This document shows, piece by piece, positions 50,755-60,397 of a stretch of DNA of 64,000 bases. Made by a program: the position numbers and the translations under genes. This stretch comes from JAGPUQ01 sp947084925 (GTDB lineage Bacteria; Pseudomonadota; Gammaproteobacteria; Pseudomonadales; Porticoccaceae), in the NCBI GenBank assembly GCA_947084925.1, contig CAMTUJ010000016.1, positions 23,589 to 87,588 on the forward strand. The letters run 5' to 3'. Under the pieces are notes generated by a model. The model was not told where the DNA came from, did no database searches, and saw only the letters and a list, made by a program, of their open reading frames with translations. The stretch's first letter is position 1. Each line of letters opens with the position of its first letter.

Positions 50755-52245
50755 ATGAAGCAAGGCCTGCATTTAAAGTTCGGCCAGCAGCTGTCGATGA
50801 CGCCTCAGTTGCAGCAGGCCATCAAGCTGTTGCAGCTGTCCTCCCTGGAGTTACAGCAGGAAATCCAGCAGGTTCTGTGCTCCAACCCCCTGCTGGAATT
50901 GCTGGAAGACTTCGAGTCCGCCGACACCGAAAGTCTGGATTCGTCCGAATCCGATAACGACGACGCGGACCACAACGCCGGCGACGCCTGGAACGAGACC
51001 ATTCCCGACGAGCTCCCCGTCGACGCGCGCTGGGACGACATTTATCAGACGTCCTCCTCCCCCGCCAGCGGCCAGAGCCAGGGCGATGCCCCCGATTTCG
51101 AGAGTTTCCACACGGTCACGGAATCCATCCGCGATCATCTTCACTGGCAGCTCAACCTCACCCAGATGTCGGACGTCGATCGCGTTATCGCGACCGCGGT
51201 GATCGACGCCGTGGACGACAACGGGTTTCTGGCGTTGTCGGTGGACGAAATCTGGCACGGTCTTGCCTCCGCCGACGACCTGCCGAACGCGGGTGACGAC
51301 GCATCCGGTGTAGACCGCGAGGAAGTGGTCGCGGTGTTGCACCACGTCCAGCAATTTGACCCGCCGGGTGTCGCGGCAGTGGATCTGCGCGACTGCCTGA
51401 TGATCCAGCTCGGTCAGTTCAGCGTCGCCACCCCGCATCGGGATATCGCCCTGACCCTGGTGGACCGACACCTGGCGCTGGTCGCCGAGGGCGACTATGC
51501 GGGCCTCGCACGCCGACTCGGCGTACCGGAGGACGATATTCGCGCCGCGGTGCGCCTGATTCAGACCCTGTCCCCGCACCCGGGCGACCGCTTCCAGGCG
51601 CCCGACGCCGGCTATGTCAATCCGGACGTCAGTGTGCGCAAGGAGGGCAAGCGCTGGCTGGTTACGCTCAACACCGAATTCACGCCCAAACTCGGCATCA
51701 ACCAGTACTACGCCAGCCAGGTCCAGCGCGCGGACAACAGTCCCGACAATCGCTATTTGCGCGACAACCTGCAGGAAGCGCGCTGGTTTTTGCGCAGCCT
51801 CGAGAGCCGCAACGAGACGCTGCTCCGGGTGGCTCACTGCATCGTCGAAATGCAACAGGCGTTCCTCGAAGAAGGCCCGGAGCGCATGAAGCCCATGGTA
51901 CTGGCTGATGTGGCGAGTCAACTCCAGCTGCATGAATCCACCATTTCCCGTGTCACCACGCACAAGTACATCGCCACGCCACGCGGCATTTACGAGCTCA
52001 AGTATTTTTTCTCCAGCCATGTCAGCACGGCGTCCGGTGGCGAATGCTCATCCACGGCGATCCGCGCCATGCTCAAGAAGATGATCGCCGCCGAACCGGC
52101 AAACCGGCCACTGAGCGACAGTCAACTCGCCCTGCTGCTCCAGGAGCAGGGCATCCAGGTTGCCCGCCGCACCGTTGCCAAATACCGGGAGAGTCTCAAC
52201 ATCGCCTCTTCCGGCGATCGCAAGCGCTTCAAACGCAGCGCCTAA
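50755..52245 (+). CDS. rpoN: RNA polymerase sigma-54 factor
   Basis: RpoN directs transcription from -24/-12 promoters with the help of enhancer-binding ATPases. The 496-residue protein has the Gln/Leu-rich region I (L-S-M-T-P-Q-L-Q-Q-A-I-K-L-L-Q), an acidic region II (about 50-110), the core-binding domain and the C-terminal RpoN box A-R-R-T-V-A-K-Y-R. A matching promoter precedes amtB in the same window. The gene is 121 bases after lptB. Confidence 0.97.
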   Translation: MKQGLHLKFGQQLSMTPQLQQAIKLLQLSSLELQQEIQQVLCSNPLLELLEDFESADTESLDSSESDNDDADHNAGDAWNETIPDELPVDARWDDIYQTSSSPASGQSQGDAPDFESFHTVTESIRDHLHWQLNLTQMSDVDRVIATAVIDAVDDNGFLALSVDEIWHGLASADDLPNAGDDASGVDREEVVAVLHHVQQFDPPGVAAVDLRDCLMIQLGQFSVATPHRDIALTLVDRHLALVAEGDYAGLARRLGVPEDDIRAAVRLIQTLSPHPGDRFQAPDAGYVNPDVSVRKEGKRWLVTLNTEFTPKLGINQYYASQVQRADNSPDNRYLRDNLQEARWFLRSLESRNETLLRVAHCIVEMQQAFLEEGPERMKPMVLADVASQLQLHESTISRVTTHKYIATPRGIYELKYFFSSHVSTASGGECSSTAIRAMLKKMIAAEPANRPLSDSQLALLLQEQGIQVARRTVAKYRESLNIASSGDRKRFKRSA

Positions 52246-52263
52246 CCACCACAGGAGCACAAC

Positions 52264-52551
52264 ATGCAACTCACCATCAGCGGTCATCACCTGGAAATCA
52301 CCGCCGCACTGCACTCTTATGTGCAAAGCAAACTGGAGCGGCTGGAGCGGCACAATGACCGCATCACGCAGGTGGCGGTGATTCTCTCGGTGGAAAAGCT
52401 GGTCCAGAAGGCGGAAGCCACGGTACATGCCAACGGTGTCGAGCTGTTCGCCGAAAGCGAGAACGATGATCTTTACGCCGCCATTGACGCCCTCGCGGAC
52501 AAGCTCGACCGGCAACTGATCAAACGCAAGGAGAGACTGCGCGGACACTAG
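52264..52551 (+). CDS. hpf: Ribosome hibernation promoting factor, short form
   Basis: The 95-residue protein has the single RaiA/HPF domain (M-Q-L-T-I-S-G-H-H-L-E-I-T onwards) and lacks the C-terminal dimerisation domain of long HPF, so it is the short gammaproteobacterial form that works with RMF to make 100S ribosomes. It lies 18 bases after rpoN with an AGGAG ribosome site and is normally co-transcribed with it. Confidence 0.95.
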   Translation: MQLTISGHHLEITAALHSYVQSKLERLERHNDRITQVAVILSVEKLVQKAEATVHANGVELFAESENDDLYAAIDALADKLDRQLIKRKERLRGH

Positions 52552-52634
52552 CCGGCTGTCGAACAGCGTCGTGAGGACGGCGAGTTGCAGGATCGGCGGC
52601 GCGCGGCGTCAGGGGCCTGGCGCTGACACCTGAC

Positions 52635-53516
52635 ATGCCGCACCCCGCCTGCCAGAAACGGTTAGTCGTGATCAGCGGGCGTTCGGGCTCCGGAAAGAGT
52701 ACCGCGCTCCACATTCTGGAAGACCTGGGATTCACGTCCATCGACAACCTGCCGGCGGGCATGCTGACGGAACTCTTCAAGCAGCCCGACCTGGACTCCA
52801 CACCCGCCTCCCGGATCGCGGTCGGTATCGACGCCCGCAATCTCGCCGGCAGCCTCGGTCGTTTCCCGGCGATCCTCGAACAACTGCGTCGGAGTGGCGT
52901 CCAGTGCGAGGTGATCTTTCTCGACGCCAGTCCACGCACCCTGCTGCGGCGCTTCAGCGAAACCCGGCGCCGCCATCCCCTGAGCTCGGACAGTGTCGAC
53001 CTGAAGCGGGCCATCGCGCTCGAAAGCCGGATTCTGGAACCCATCATGGATGTGGCCGACCGCCGCATCGACACCTCCAGCATGACGCTGCATCAATTGC
53101 GCGACCTGATTACCAAACAGATCGCCCCGGATTCCGCCGGTCTGACCGCGGTCCTGTTTCAGTCGTTTGCCTTCAAGCATGGGGTGCCGGAGGATGCCGA
53201 TTTCGTATTCGACGTGCGCTGCCTGCCCAATCCCCACTGGGTGCCGGAGCTGCGCCCACTGACGGGTAACGACGCGCCGGTGATCGAATTCATGGAGTCC
53301 CAGACCGAGGTCGCCGCGATGCTCGCCGACCTGAGCGGGTTTCTCGCACGCTGGATTCCGGCTTTCCTCGCCAGCAACCGCAGCTATCTGACCATCGCGA
53401 TCGGCTGCACCGGGGGCCAGCACCGCTCCGTTTATCTGTGCAACCGGCTGTCCCGGCAATTCCGCTACCTGGGCATCAACATCCAGGCGCAGCACCGCGA
53501 ACTGGGCTCGGCGTAA
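52635..53516 (+). CDS. rapZ: RNase adapter protein RapZ
   Basis: RapZ binds nucleotides and small RNAs and, in enterobacteria, guides RNase E to GlmZ. The 293-residue protein has Walker A G-R-S-G-S-G-K-S (about 15-22), F-T-S-I-D-N-L-P and the C-terminal G-C-T-G-G-Q-H-R-S-V-Y. In most relatives ptsN lies just before it; here only 83 non-coding bases separate it from hpf. Confidence 0.95.
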   Translation: MPHPACQKRLVVISGRSGSGKSTALHILEDLGFTSIDNLPAGMLTELFKQPDLDSTPASRIAVGIDARNLAGSLGRFPAILEQLRRSGVQCEVIFLDASPRTLLRRFSETRRRHPLSSDSVDLKRAIALESRILEPIMDVADRRIDTSSMTLHQLRDLITKQIAPDSAGLTAVLFQSFAFKHGVPEDADFVFDVRCLPNPHWVPELRPLTGNDAPVIEFMESQTEVAAMLADLSGFLARWIPAFLASNRSYLTIAIGCTGGQHRSVYLCNRLSRQFRYLGINIQAQHRELGSA

Positions 53517-53610
53517 CTTCAAATGGCAAACAGGGCCCGGCCCACAACAAGGGCCACACGGCTACCCGACACTCTTGACAGAGATGCCGCGCTCGGGCGT
53601 TCATAGCACC

Positions 53611-53880
53611 ATGATCAAGCGCGAAATCACCATCGTGAACAAACTGGGCCTGCACGCCCGCGCCGCCGCCAAGCTCGCGGCGACGGCGAGCCGCTTCGCC
53701 AGTTCCATCCGGGTCGGGCGCGATGATCGCCTCGTGGATGCAAAAAGCGTGATGTCGTTGATGCTGCTGGCGGCCGCGCAGGGAACCACGCTGGAATTCA
53801 GCTTCGACGGCAGCGACGAAACCGACGCGCACGAAAGCGTGGCGGCCCTCATTGCCGCGCGCTTCAACGAAGACAGCTAG
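53611..53880 (+). CDS. ptsO: Nitrogen-PTS phosphocarrier protein NPr
   Basis: NPr is the HPr-like carrier of the nitrogen phosphotransferase system. The 89-residue protein keeps the phosphorylated His15 in K-L-G-L-H-A-R-A-A and Ser46 in A-K-S-V-M-S-L. The start at 53611 gives the exact HPr length; an ATG at 53575 would add 12 residues. Its normal partners ptsN and ptsP are not in the window. Confidence 0.93.
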   Translation: MIKREITIVNKLGLHARAAAKLAATASRFASSIRVGRDDRLVDAKSVMSLMLLAAAQGTTLEFSFDGSDETDAHESVAALIAARFNEDS

Positions 53881-53991
53881 CCCCACAAGCGGCGGCTGGC
53901 GTCGGCCACGGCGGTCCGTGGTTCATATCCTGCTAGAATAAGCCTCGCTTCGCGCCTACCCCTTCGCACCTATCCAGGAGAATCCACTGCG

Positions 53992-55350
53992 ATGCAGGCC
54001 AGTGTGGTGGAAGCCGACAAACTGACCCTGCTCACCCAGTACGCTGGCCTCATCGATTTCTCCACGATCAATCAGCTACGCCATATCCTGAACAACCTGG
54101 CGCCCGCCGAAATTGCCCACCACATCGAATCGGCGCCGCCCAAGGTAAGACGCATCCTGTGGGAGCTGGTCGACGACGACCTCGACGGCGAAGTACTGGG
54201 CGAGTTGAGCGAAGGCCTGCGCGATGAATTTCTGCGCGGCATGGACAGCACCGAACTGGCCGCGGCCATGGACGGGCTGGATGCCGATGATGTGGTGGAC
54301 CTGCTGCAGCAACTGCCCGACCGGGTCATCCCGCGCGTGCTGCAGGCGATGGATGAACAGAACCGGCAGCGCGTCGAGCACATCCTCCGCTACGCCGAGG
54401 ACACCGCCGGCGGCCTGATGAATACCGACACCATCACGGTGCGGCCCGACCTGTCGCTGGACGTCATCCTGCGCTATTTGCGCCGCCACGAAGAGCTGCC
54501 GCGCGCCACCGACGCCCTGTTCGTGGTCAATCGCAAGGACACGTTTCTCGGTATTCTGCCGATCGCCAAACTGCTCACCTCGAACCCAAACCTGACGGTG
54601 CGGGAGGTCATGGTGACGGATGTACAGCCGATCCCCGCCACCATGCCCGACACCGAAGTCGCCCAGCGTTTCGAGCGCAACGACTGGATCACCGCGCCGG
54701 TGGTGGACGCCGACAACAAGCTGCTCGGCCGCATCACCATCGATGACGTGGTGGATGTCATCATCGATGAAGCCGACCACTCCCTGCTGGGCCTCGCGGG
54801 TCTGAGCGACGAGGAGGAAACCTTTAGCTCGGTACGTCGCTCCGCGCCGCGACGCGCGTTCTGGCTCGGCATCAATCTGTTCACCGCCCTGGTGGCGTCG
54901 TCGGTGGTCGGGTTGTTCGAAGCGGCGCTTCAGCAAGTGGTGGCGCTGGCGATCCTGATGCCGATCGTCGCCAGCATGGGCGGCATCGCCGGCAGTCAGA
55001 CGCTGACCGTGGTGGTGCGCGGCATGGCGCTCGGGCACGTCAACCGCAACAATCTGCGCTGGCTGTTCAACAAGGAATTCCTCATCGGCTCGCTCAACGC
55101 CATGCTCTGGGCGCTGGTCACCGGCGGCATTGCATCGACCTGGTTCCAGGACTATCGACTGGGGCTGATTATCGCCGCCGCCATGATGATCAACCTGGTG
55201 ACCGCCGCCGTCGTGGGCACCTTGCTGCCGGTCTCCCTGAAGGCGATCAAGATCGATCCGGCGCTGGCGGGCAGCGTGGTGTTGACCACCTTCACCGACG
55301 TCGTTGGATTTTTTTCGTTTCTCGGCCTCGCCACCCTGTTTTATCTGTGA
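53992..55350 (+). CDS. mgtE: Magnesium transporter MgtE
   Basis: MgtE is a dimeric Mg2+ channel gated by its cytosolic domains. The 452-residue protein has an N-domain (about 10-130), two CBS domains (about 140-260) and five membrane helices from about residue 285, with the pore motif region in P-I-V-A-S-M-G-G-I-A-G-S-Q-T. A TAGAAT hexamer at 53934-53939 is a plausible -10 of its own promoter. Confidence 0.95.
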   Translation: MQASVVEADKLTLLTQYAGLIDFSTINQLRHILNNLAPAEIAHHIESAPPKVRRILWELVDDDLDGEVLGELSEGLRDEFLRGMDSTELAAAMDGLDADDVVDLLQQLPDRVIPRVLQAMDEQNRQRVEHILRYAEDTAGGLMNTDTITVRPDLSLDVILRYLRRHEELPRATDALFVVNRKDTFLGILPIAKLLTSNPNLTVREVMVTDVQPIPATMPDTEVAQRFERNDWITAPVVDADNKLLGRITIDDVVDVIIDEADHSLLGLAGLSDEEETFSSVRRSAPRRAFWLGINLFTALVASSVVGLFEAALQQVVALAILMPIVASMGGIAGSQTLTVVVRGMALGHVNRNNLRWLFNKEFLIGSLNAMLWALVTGGIASTWFQDYRLGLIIAAAMMINLVTAAVVGTLLPVSLKAIKIDPALAGSVVLTTFTDVVGFFSFLGLATLFYL

Positions 55351-55357
55351 CACCGTG

Positions 55358-55858
55358 ATGAGCGAATTGCCACCCGAAACCGACGCGGAACGCCCCCCCA
55401 GCAAATCGGCGCGCAAACGCGAAGGGCTGGCGTTGCAGAAGCTCGCCGAAACCCTGCTCGCGCTGCCGGCAAAGCAGCTCGCCGCGGTTCCGCTCAGCGA
55501 CCTGTTGCGCAAGGCATTGGCGGACAGTCGCACGGTCACCCAGCACGAGGCGCGCCGCCGCCAGTTGCAGTACCTGGGCAAGTTGATGCGGGACGTCGAC
55601 AGCGCCGCGATCCTGAATGCGCTGGCCGAATTCGAGCATCGCAACCGCCACTTCCGCCGCCACCTGGATCAGACCGACGCCCTCTGCACGCAGCTCTGCG
55701 CGGACGGTGATCCGGCCATCGAAGCGCTGCTCGCCGACCATCCCGGTCTCGATCGCCAGCAACTGCGGCAGCTCGTGCGCAATGCCAGGGGCGTCACCGA
55801 TCCCCAGGCCGCGGCCCGGCGCAAACTGTTCGATTACGTGCGCCTGCATCTGGGCTGA
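55358..55858 (+). CDS. darP: Ribosome-associated protein DarP (YjgA, DUF615)
   Basis: DarP/YjgA is a 50S assembly-associated protein. The 166-residue helical protein has the family K-S-A-R-K-R-E-x-x-A-L-Q-K-L-A-E-x-L motif near the N-terminus and the C-terminal R-Q-L-V-R-N-A-R with K-L-F-D-Y-V-R. The ATG at 55358 is eight bases past mgtE; an upstream in-frame ATG inside mgtE is unlikely. Confidence 0.9.
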   Translation: MSELPPETDAERPPSKSARKREGLALQKLAETLLALPAKQLAAVPLSDLLRKALADSRTVTQHEARRRQLQYLGKLMRDVDSAAILNALAEFEHRNRHFRRHLDQTDALCTQLCADGDPAIEALLADHPGLDRQQLRQLVRNARGVTDPQAAARRKLFDYVRLHLG

Positions 55859-55911
55859 GCGGGATCGTCCACGGCGGGTATACTCGGGAAAACCCAGCCA
55901 GGAGATCAGCG

Positions 55912-56676
55912 GTGACCTCAGCAGTGGTGGTAACGACGGAACAGGGCATCTGCACGCTCAGGCTCAATCGTCCGGAAAAGAAAAACTCCCTGACCCGCGA
56001 GATGTACGACACTCTCGCCGAAGCCATCCGCGCGGCCGACACCGATCCGCAACGGCGGGTGATACTGATCGCCGCCCACGGCGGCGACTTCTGCGCCGGT
56101 AATGATCTCGGCGATTTCCAGACGCGGCGCCCCGGCGACAAGCCGGCCGCCTGGAATTTCCTGCTCGCCCTCGCCGATACGCAGGTGCCCCTGGTCGCGG
56201 CGGTACAGGGCCGCGCCATCGGTATCGGCACCACAATGCTCGCCCACTGCGACTTCGTGTACGCGGAACCCGACGCCACTTTCAGCCTGCCGTTCGTGGC
56301 ACTCGGCGTGGTGCCCGAGGCTGGATCCTCACAAACGCTCGTGCAGCAACTGGGCTACCGCCGCGCGGCGGAGATGCTCCTGCTGGGACAAGTGTGCGAC
56401 GCTACCACCGCCGCGACCATCGGCTTGATCACTGCCACGACCCCGGCGGGAGCCGCGCTCGCGACCGCACAGGCTACCGCGGCGCGTCTGGCGGCACTGC
56501 CGCGCGCGGCGTTGCGCCAAAGCAAGCAATTGTTGCGGCGCCCGCCGGAATCCCTGCATGCGCGCCTGCACGCTGAAATCGCGGTTTTTCAGGAACGGCT
56601 GGCGAGCGCAACGGCGCAGGAATTGATTGCTGCCATCCTCGAAAAACGCCCCCCGGATCGCAGCAAACTGGACTGA
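55912..56676 (+). CDS. Enoyl-CoA hydratase/isomerase family protein
   Basis: The 254-residue crotonase-fold protein has the oxyanion-hole motif H-G-G-D-F-C-A-G-N-D-L (about 62-72) and Q-G-R-A-I-G-I-G-T-T-M, with a catalytic-type Glu in V-P-E-A-G-S-S. It starts at a GTG after AGGAGAT; TATACT at 55879-55884 may be its -10. Substrate is unknown: a hydratase or isomerase of fatty or aromatic acyl-CoA fits. It converges on the DUF1329 gene. Confidence 0.88.
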   Translation: MTSAVVVTTEQGICTLRLNRPEKKNSLTREMYDTLAEAIRAADTDPQRRVILIAAHGGDFCAGNDLGDFQTRRPGDKPAAWNFLLALADTQVPLVAAVQGRAIGIGTTMLAHCDFVYAEPDATFSLPFVALGVVPEAGSSQTLVQQLGYRRAAEMLLLGQVCDATTAATIGLITATTPAGAALATAQATAARLAALPRAALRQSKQLLRRPPESLHARLHAEIAVFQERLASATAQELIAAILEKRPPDRSKLD

Positions 56677-56702
56677 TCCCGGGGACATCGCACTGGGGCA
56701 GA

Positions 56703-58079
56703 TCAGTTCCCCAGCCGCCGGATCGCCGACTCGGTCAGAAAACGGTCATAAAGATCCGGTGCGTTCGCACTCATCTCGTAACCGCCCGAGATACGCTTCA
56801 CCTGTTCCAGCCGCGTCATCCGGTTGGTCTGGACATTGTGGGCATGCACCCGGGTCCAGGACGCATAGGGATGAGCGCCGTCGTAAACTGTGTTGGTGCC
56901 ATCAGTGTACAGCGCACCCGCACCGTCGAAGGAGCGGAAAATCTCGCCGCGACGATCGAAGGACACCATCACCAGCGGCGCCAGCGTGCGGGCATCGAAC
57001 CACACCCGCTTTTTCGAAATCGGCGCCTTCGGAAAACCGACCGGCTCGGCGTCCACCACAATCGCCTCGGGCACCAGCTCGACCTTCATGTCCCAGAAGG
57101 TGTTGCCCTGGGGACCGCCATGGGTCGTGTGCTCCCAGTTTTCGTGCGTCCCGTTCCAGTTGCGGGAAATGGCCGCCAGCGTCGGGCCGCGTCCAACGAT
57201 GGCGTAGTTGCCCCAGGTCAGGAAGGGATCTCCCGCGGTCCAGGCATCCGAGAGATACAGCGACGAACCGGGAATCAGTGGTTCGAAGCGCTGATTGGTG
57301 GGGAAGCGGCGCACCCGCTTGAAGGCGGGGATGTAACCAAAAAGATCGGGGAACTGACGCTGATCATAGGGCCAGATGTTCAGGAACGAGGTTCCCTTGA
57401 CGTCATTGGGCTTGACGAAGAACACCGACTGATAGCGCAGTTTGTCTTCATGGCCAGGCCAATAGGGCTTGGGCTCGAGCACGGTGCGCCCCACCGGCGC
57501 CAGCTCGGCCCAGCACAGATCGTAGCGGTACTCCACCTCACCCTGCGGCCCGATGTCGTACTCCTTGATCGCGTAAAAGGATGCGTCGCGGCGCCCCCAG
57601 GTGAGCGTAATTCCCGCGAAGATTTCGATAGCGGTCTTGGGGTCGGGGAACGGATTACCACCAATCCAGGGCTTGCCCTCGCGGGTAGTCACGTTGCCAT
57701 CCGCGTCGAACACCGCCTGGCCCTGATTGCGCAGCGTGGCCTCGACATATTCCCAGGGGCTGAGCTTCATGGCCTCGCGCGTGGTATCGATGATTTCGAG
57801 GCGCCGCCCCATCTGCGCGATCTGGTGGTAGCGGATCGGGTCCAGCAGATCCTTCACATGCTCCACATTGCCGGCGTCAATGATGTCGCCGGTGTGGATC
57901 TTGCCCTTGGTGTAAGCCTCGATGGACATCAGCTCGTCAGGATAGACGCCGCTGATGTCACCACCCCTGGCGATGGTCGGCCATAGCGGCGCCAGCACCC
58001 CGGTAGCCAGCACACCGCGCCGCAACTGGTCGAGAAAGTGACGGCGACTGTAGTCGAAATCGTATTTTCGGATGTGCAT
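56703..58079 (-). CDS. DUF1329 protein with a twin-arginine signal
   Basis: The 458-residue protein starts with a twin-arginine motif (S-R-R-H-F-L) followed by a hydrophobic stretch, so it is probably exported folded by Tat. The rest fits DUF1329, a periplasmic beta-rich family often encoded beside DUF1302 outer-membrane proteins. The ATG at 58079 follows a G-rich ribosome site; an ATG at 58103 is possible. The C-terminal Y-D-R-F-L-T-E-S-A-I-R-R-L-G-N is nearly repeated in the partial gene at the right edge. It lies 71 bases after the TPR gene. Transport or trafficking of hydrophobic compounds is a family-level guess. Confidence 0.87.
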   Translation of the reverse strand: MHIRKYDFDYSRRHFLDQLRRGVLATGVLAPLWPTIARGGDISGVYPDELMSIEAYTKGKIHTGDIIDAGNVEHVKDLLDPIRYHQIAQMGRRLEIIDTTREAMKLSPWEYVEATLRNQGQAVFDADGNVTTREGKPWIGGNPFPDPKTAIEIFAGITLTWGRRDASFYAIKEYDIGPQGEVEYRYDLCWAELAPVGRTVLEPKPYWPGHEDKLRYQSVFFVKPNDVKGTSFLNIWPYDQRQFPDLFGYIPAFKRVRRFPTNQRFEPLIPGSSLYLSDAWTAGDPFLTWGNYAIVGRGPTLAAISRNWNGTHENWEHTTHGGPQGNTFWDMKVELVPEAIVVDAEPVGFPKAPISKKRVWFDARTLAPLVMVSFDRRGEIFRSFDGAGALYTDGTNTVYDGAHPYASWTRVHAHNVQTNRMTRLEQVKRISGGYEMSANAPDLYDRFLTESAIRRLGN

Positions 58080-58150
58080 GGAGACCCCCCGGGTCGCTGT
58101 CATGGACCGTCCTTTGTTCAGGACGATGTGTGTGCTTTGCATTCCGCCCG

Positions 58151-60397
58151 TCAGCTACCGCAGACGCCCTCTTTCTGCACCAGCGCCTTGGCCTGCCCGG
58201 CATTCAACAAATGGCGGTAGGTGGCCAGTTTGTTCACGAGCGGGCAGAGGTCTGTGTCCGTCGCGCTCAACGCCAGACGATGCAGCATGGCATCCCGCCA
58301 GCGCGGCGAGCCCGCCGGCGTCGCCGCCGCGATCCGGGCCCAGGCCCGGTCGGCCTCGACCGCGCGGTTGCTGCGTTCGGCGATCTCGGCATAAGTCTGC
58401 CAGCCGTCGCCCGAATCCGGAAACTCCTGCGTCATGGCGCGCGCCAGTTCAAAACCCTCGTCCAGACGCCCGAGTGCTGTCAATGCGCGAATGCGCAGCA
58501 GGCTCACCTGACGCTGATCCTGGCCCTGCCCGGCGAGCGCCGGGTAAAAGTGCTCGGCCAATCCGGCCATCAGCGCGAAGTTCTTGCCGCGTTCAAGCTC
58601 CAGCAGAAACTGATAAAACTGTCGTTCGCCTTCCGTATCGTCGCCCCGCGCCGCCAGCGCATCCGCCATCCCCTGCAAACCGGCGCGGTCATCGGTGGCG
58701 GCGAGGGCCCGCAATTTCGACCACAGCAGCACGGGCCGCGCCCGGGTATCGTTGGTGGCCTCGGCCAACAGCGCATCCAGCTCTGCCAATACCTTGGACA
58801 GGTCCCGACCCAGAACAGTTCGCATCTGCAACGACAGGGCGCGGAACCAGGGTTCGCGGCGCTGCTTCCCCGGCAGATCGTCCAGTGCCTTGAGAATCTC
58901 TTTCGCTACGGTTTCTTCCTGCACGGTATCACCGCGCGCCGCGGCCCGGTTGAAGAGACTGATGCCCCGATGCAGCTCGGTCAGCGCAATATCGCCCCGC
59001 AGCTCCGGATCGGTTCCGGCCGCGCGCAGATGCCGGGCCGCCACCTCGGGATTCTTGCTCAGCCGGGCCAACCCCAAATGCGCGGTAGCCGCATCGGCAT
59101 CCCGAGGCGCGGTCGTGACAAAAGTGTTGGCCACCTGTTCGAGATGTTCGCGGTTGGCTGCGGTGGGATGCTGGGCATACACGGCTTCGGCGACCGACCA
59201 GCTCAGTTTGGGCAGCGCGGCCGCAACGCTGGGATGCAGGTGCGGCTGACGTTTGAGAAGCTCGATTTCGGCGCTGGCTTCGCGTGGCAAATCGGTACTG
59301 ACCAGCGCGACGATGTAGTGATAGTGGAACGGGGTTACGTCGATGGGCAATTGCTCGCCTCCCTGTTCGCGAAACTGCCGGTATTTGATCACCGTGGTCT
59401 TGTACTGCTGATAGGCATAGGCGAACTCGGCATCGATCAGGCGCGACAGCACACCCAGATCCTCGCCGACGATTTCGTCGCGATACGACAGAATCCGCCC
59501 CAGCAGCGCGTCGGTCAGAAAGCCATCCGCGATCAGTTTTCGGAGCCGCTGGCCGGCCGCCATGGCGCCGATGTGCTCGCGACGACGGCGCTCCAGCAGC
59601 GCAAACGCCTCCTCCGCCGTCACTGCCGCCAAACTGGGGCTCAGGGGCTCTTGCGATATCTGCGTTAATTCGCGAATCTCGCCGCGGCGCACGGCGAGCA
59701 GGGTAAGTTCAGCTTCGGCGAGTTTGCGCACCGGGTTTTCGGGGCGATCCGCAAGGGCTTCCACCAGGCGCCGAAAGCGCTGCTCGGCGCCGGCGAGGTC
59801 GCCGCGCGCCTGGGCGATGTAACCCAGACCGAGCCAGCTGCCCTGCACGATGCCGGGATAGAGGATGCGCACCGACGCGGCCTTGAAACCGGTTTCGGCG
59901 CGATTGAGCCATTTGACCCGCTCCCGGTCATCCGGTCTGGCTTCGGCCAGACCGAGCATGGCCCAGGCGCGCCAATAGCCAAACGCGGACTGGGCGTGGT
60001 TGATGTCGTACCAGATGTCGGAGCGGTAGAGGCTCTCCAGCGCGGCTTCATTCTCGCCGGTAGCGCTTTCCAGCGCGCGCACCTTGCCGCGACAGCCGTC
60101 CTGAAGCAGTTCCGCGGTTGCGATCAGGTGCTCGAATATCCGGGCATCGACACCTAGCTCCCGGGCGCGGGACACCAATTTGCCCAGCACCTCCGAGGCA
60201 CTGAAATAGTCCGACGGTGCCAAAGCTTCCGGCGCCTGGTCGAGCGCCTCGCGCAATGCCCCTTCGAGTACGGTGATCCGTCCGCCATCGGCGGCATCCA
60301 CCGCGGCGCGCTCCAGTCCGGCCAGATCGGCGGCGATGGCGGCGATGGCGGCGGCCCAGACACAGCACGCCAGAACCGTGCCGGCGATTACGCGCAT
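58151..60397 (-). CDS. Exported TPR-type helical repeat protein
   Basis: The 748-residue protein has a signal peptide (about 1-23) and then is helical throughout, with many TPR-like pairs such as A-R-G-D-L-A-G-A-E-Q-R-F-R-R-L-V-E-A-L and A-L-G-R-L-D-E-G-F-E-L-A-R-A-M. No catalytic motif is seen; a periplasmic scaffold or adaptor is likely. Its ATG shares a base with the stop of the VWA gene (TGATG), implying equal expression. I do not recognise a named family. Confidence 0.82.
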   Translation of the reverse strand: MRVIAGTVLACCVWAAAIAAIAADLAGLERAAVDAADGGRITVLEGALREALDQAPEALAPSDYFSASEVLGKLVSRARELGVDARIFEHLIATAELLQDGCRGKVRALESATGENEAALESLYRSDIWYDINHAQSAFGYWRAWAMLGLAEARPDDRERVKWLNRAETGFKAASVRILYPGIVQGSWLGLGYIAQARGDLAGAEQRFRRLVEALADRPENPVRKLAEAELTLLAVRRGEIRELTQISQEPLSPSLAAVTAEEAFALLERRRREHIGAMAAGQRLRKLIADGFLTDALLGRILSYRDEIVGEDLGVLSRLIDAEFAYAYQQYKTTVIKYRQFREQGGEQLPIDVTPFHYHYIVALVSTDLPREASAEIELLKRQPHLHPSVAAALPKLSWSVAEAVYAQHPTAANREHLEQVANTFVTTAPRDADAATAHLGLARLSKNPEVAARHLRAAGTDPELRGDIALTELHRGISLFNRAAARGDTVQEETVAKEILKALDDLPGKQRREPWFRALSLQMRTVLGRDLSKVLAELDALLAEATNDTRARPVLLWSKLRALAATDDRAGLQGMADALAARGDDTEGERQFYQFLLELERGKNFALMAGLAEHFYPALAGQGQDQRQVSLLRIRALTALGRLDEGFELARAMTQEFPDSGDGWQTYAEIAERSNRAVEADRAWARIAAATPAGSPRWRDAMLHRLALSATDTDLCPLVNKLATYRHLLNAGQAKALVQKEGVCGS

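Noticed and set aside
53881..53991. Terminator after ptsO
   Set aside because: CCACGG/CCGTGG (53906-53921) forms a hairpin but no T run follows, so intrinsic termination is not supported.
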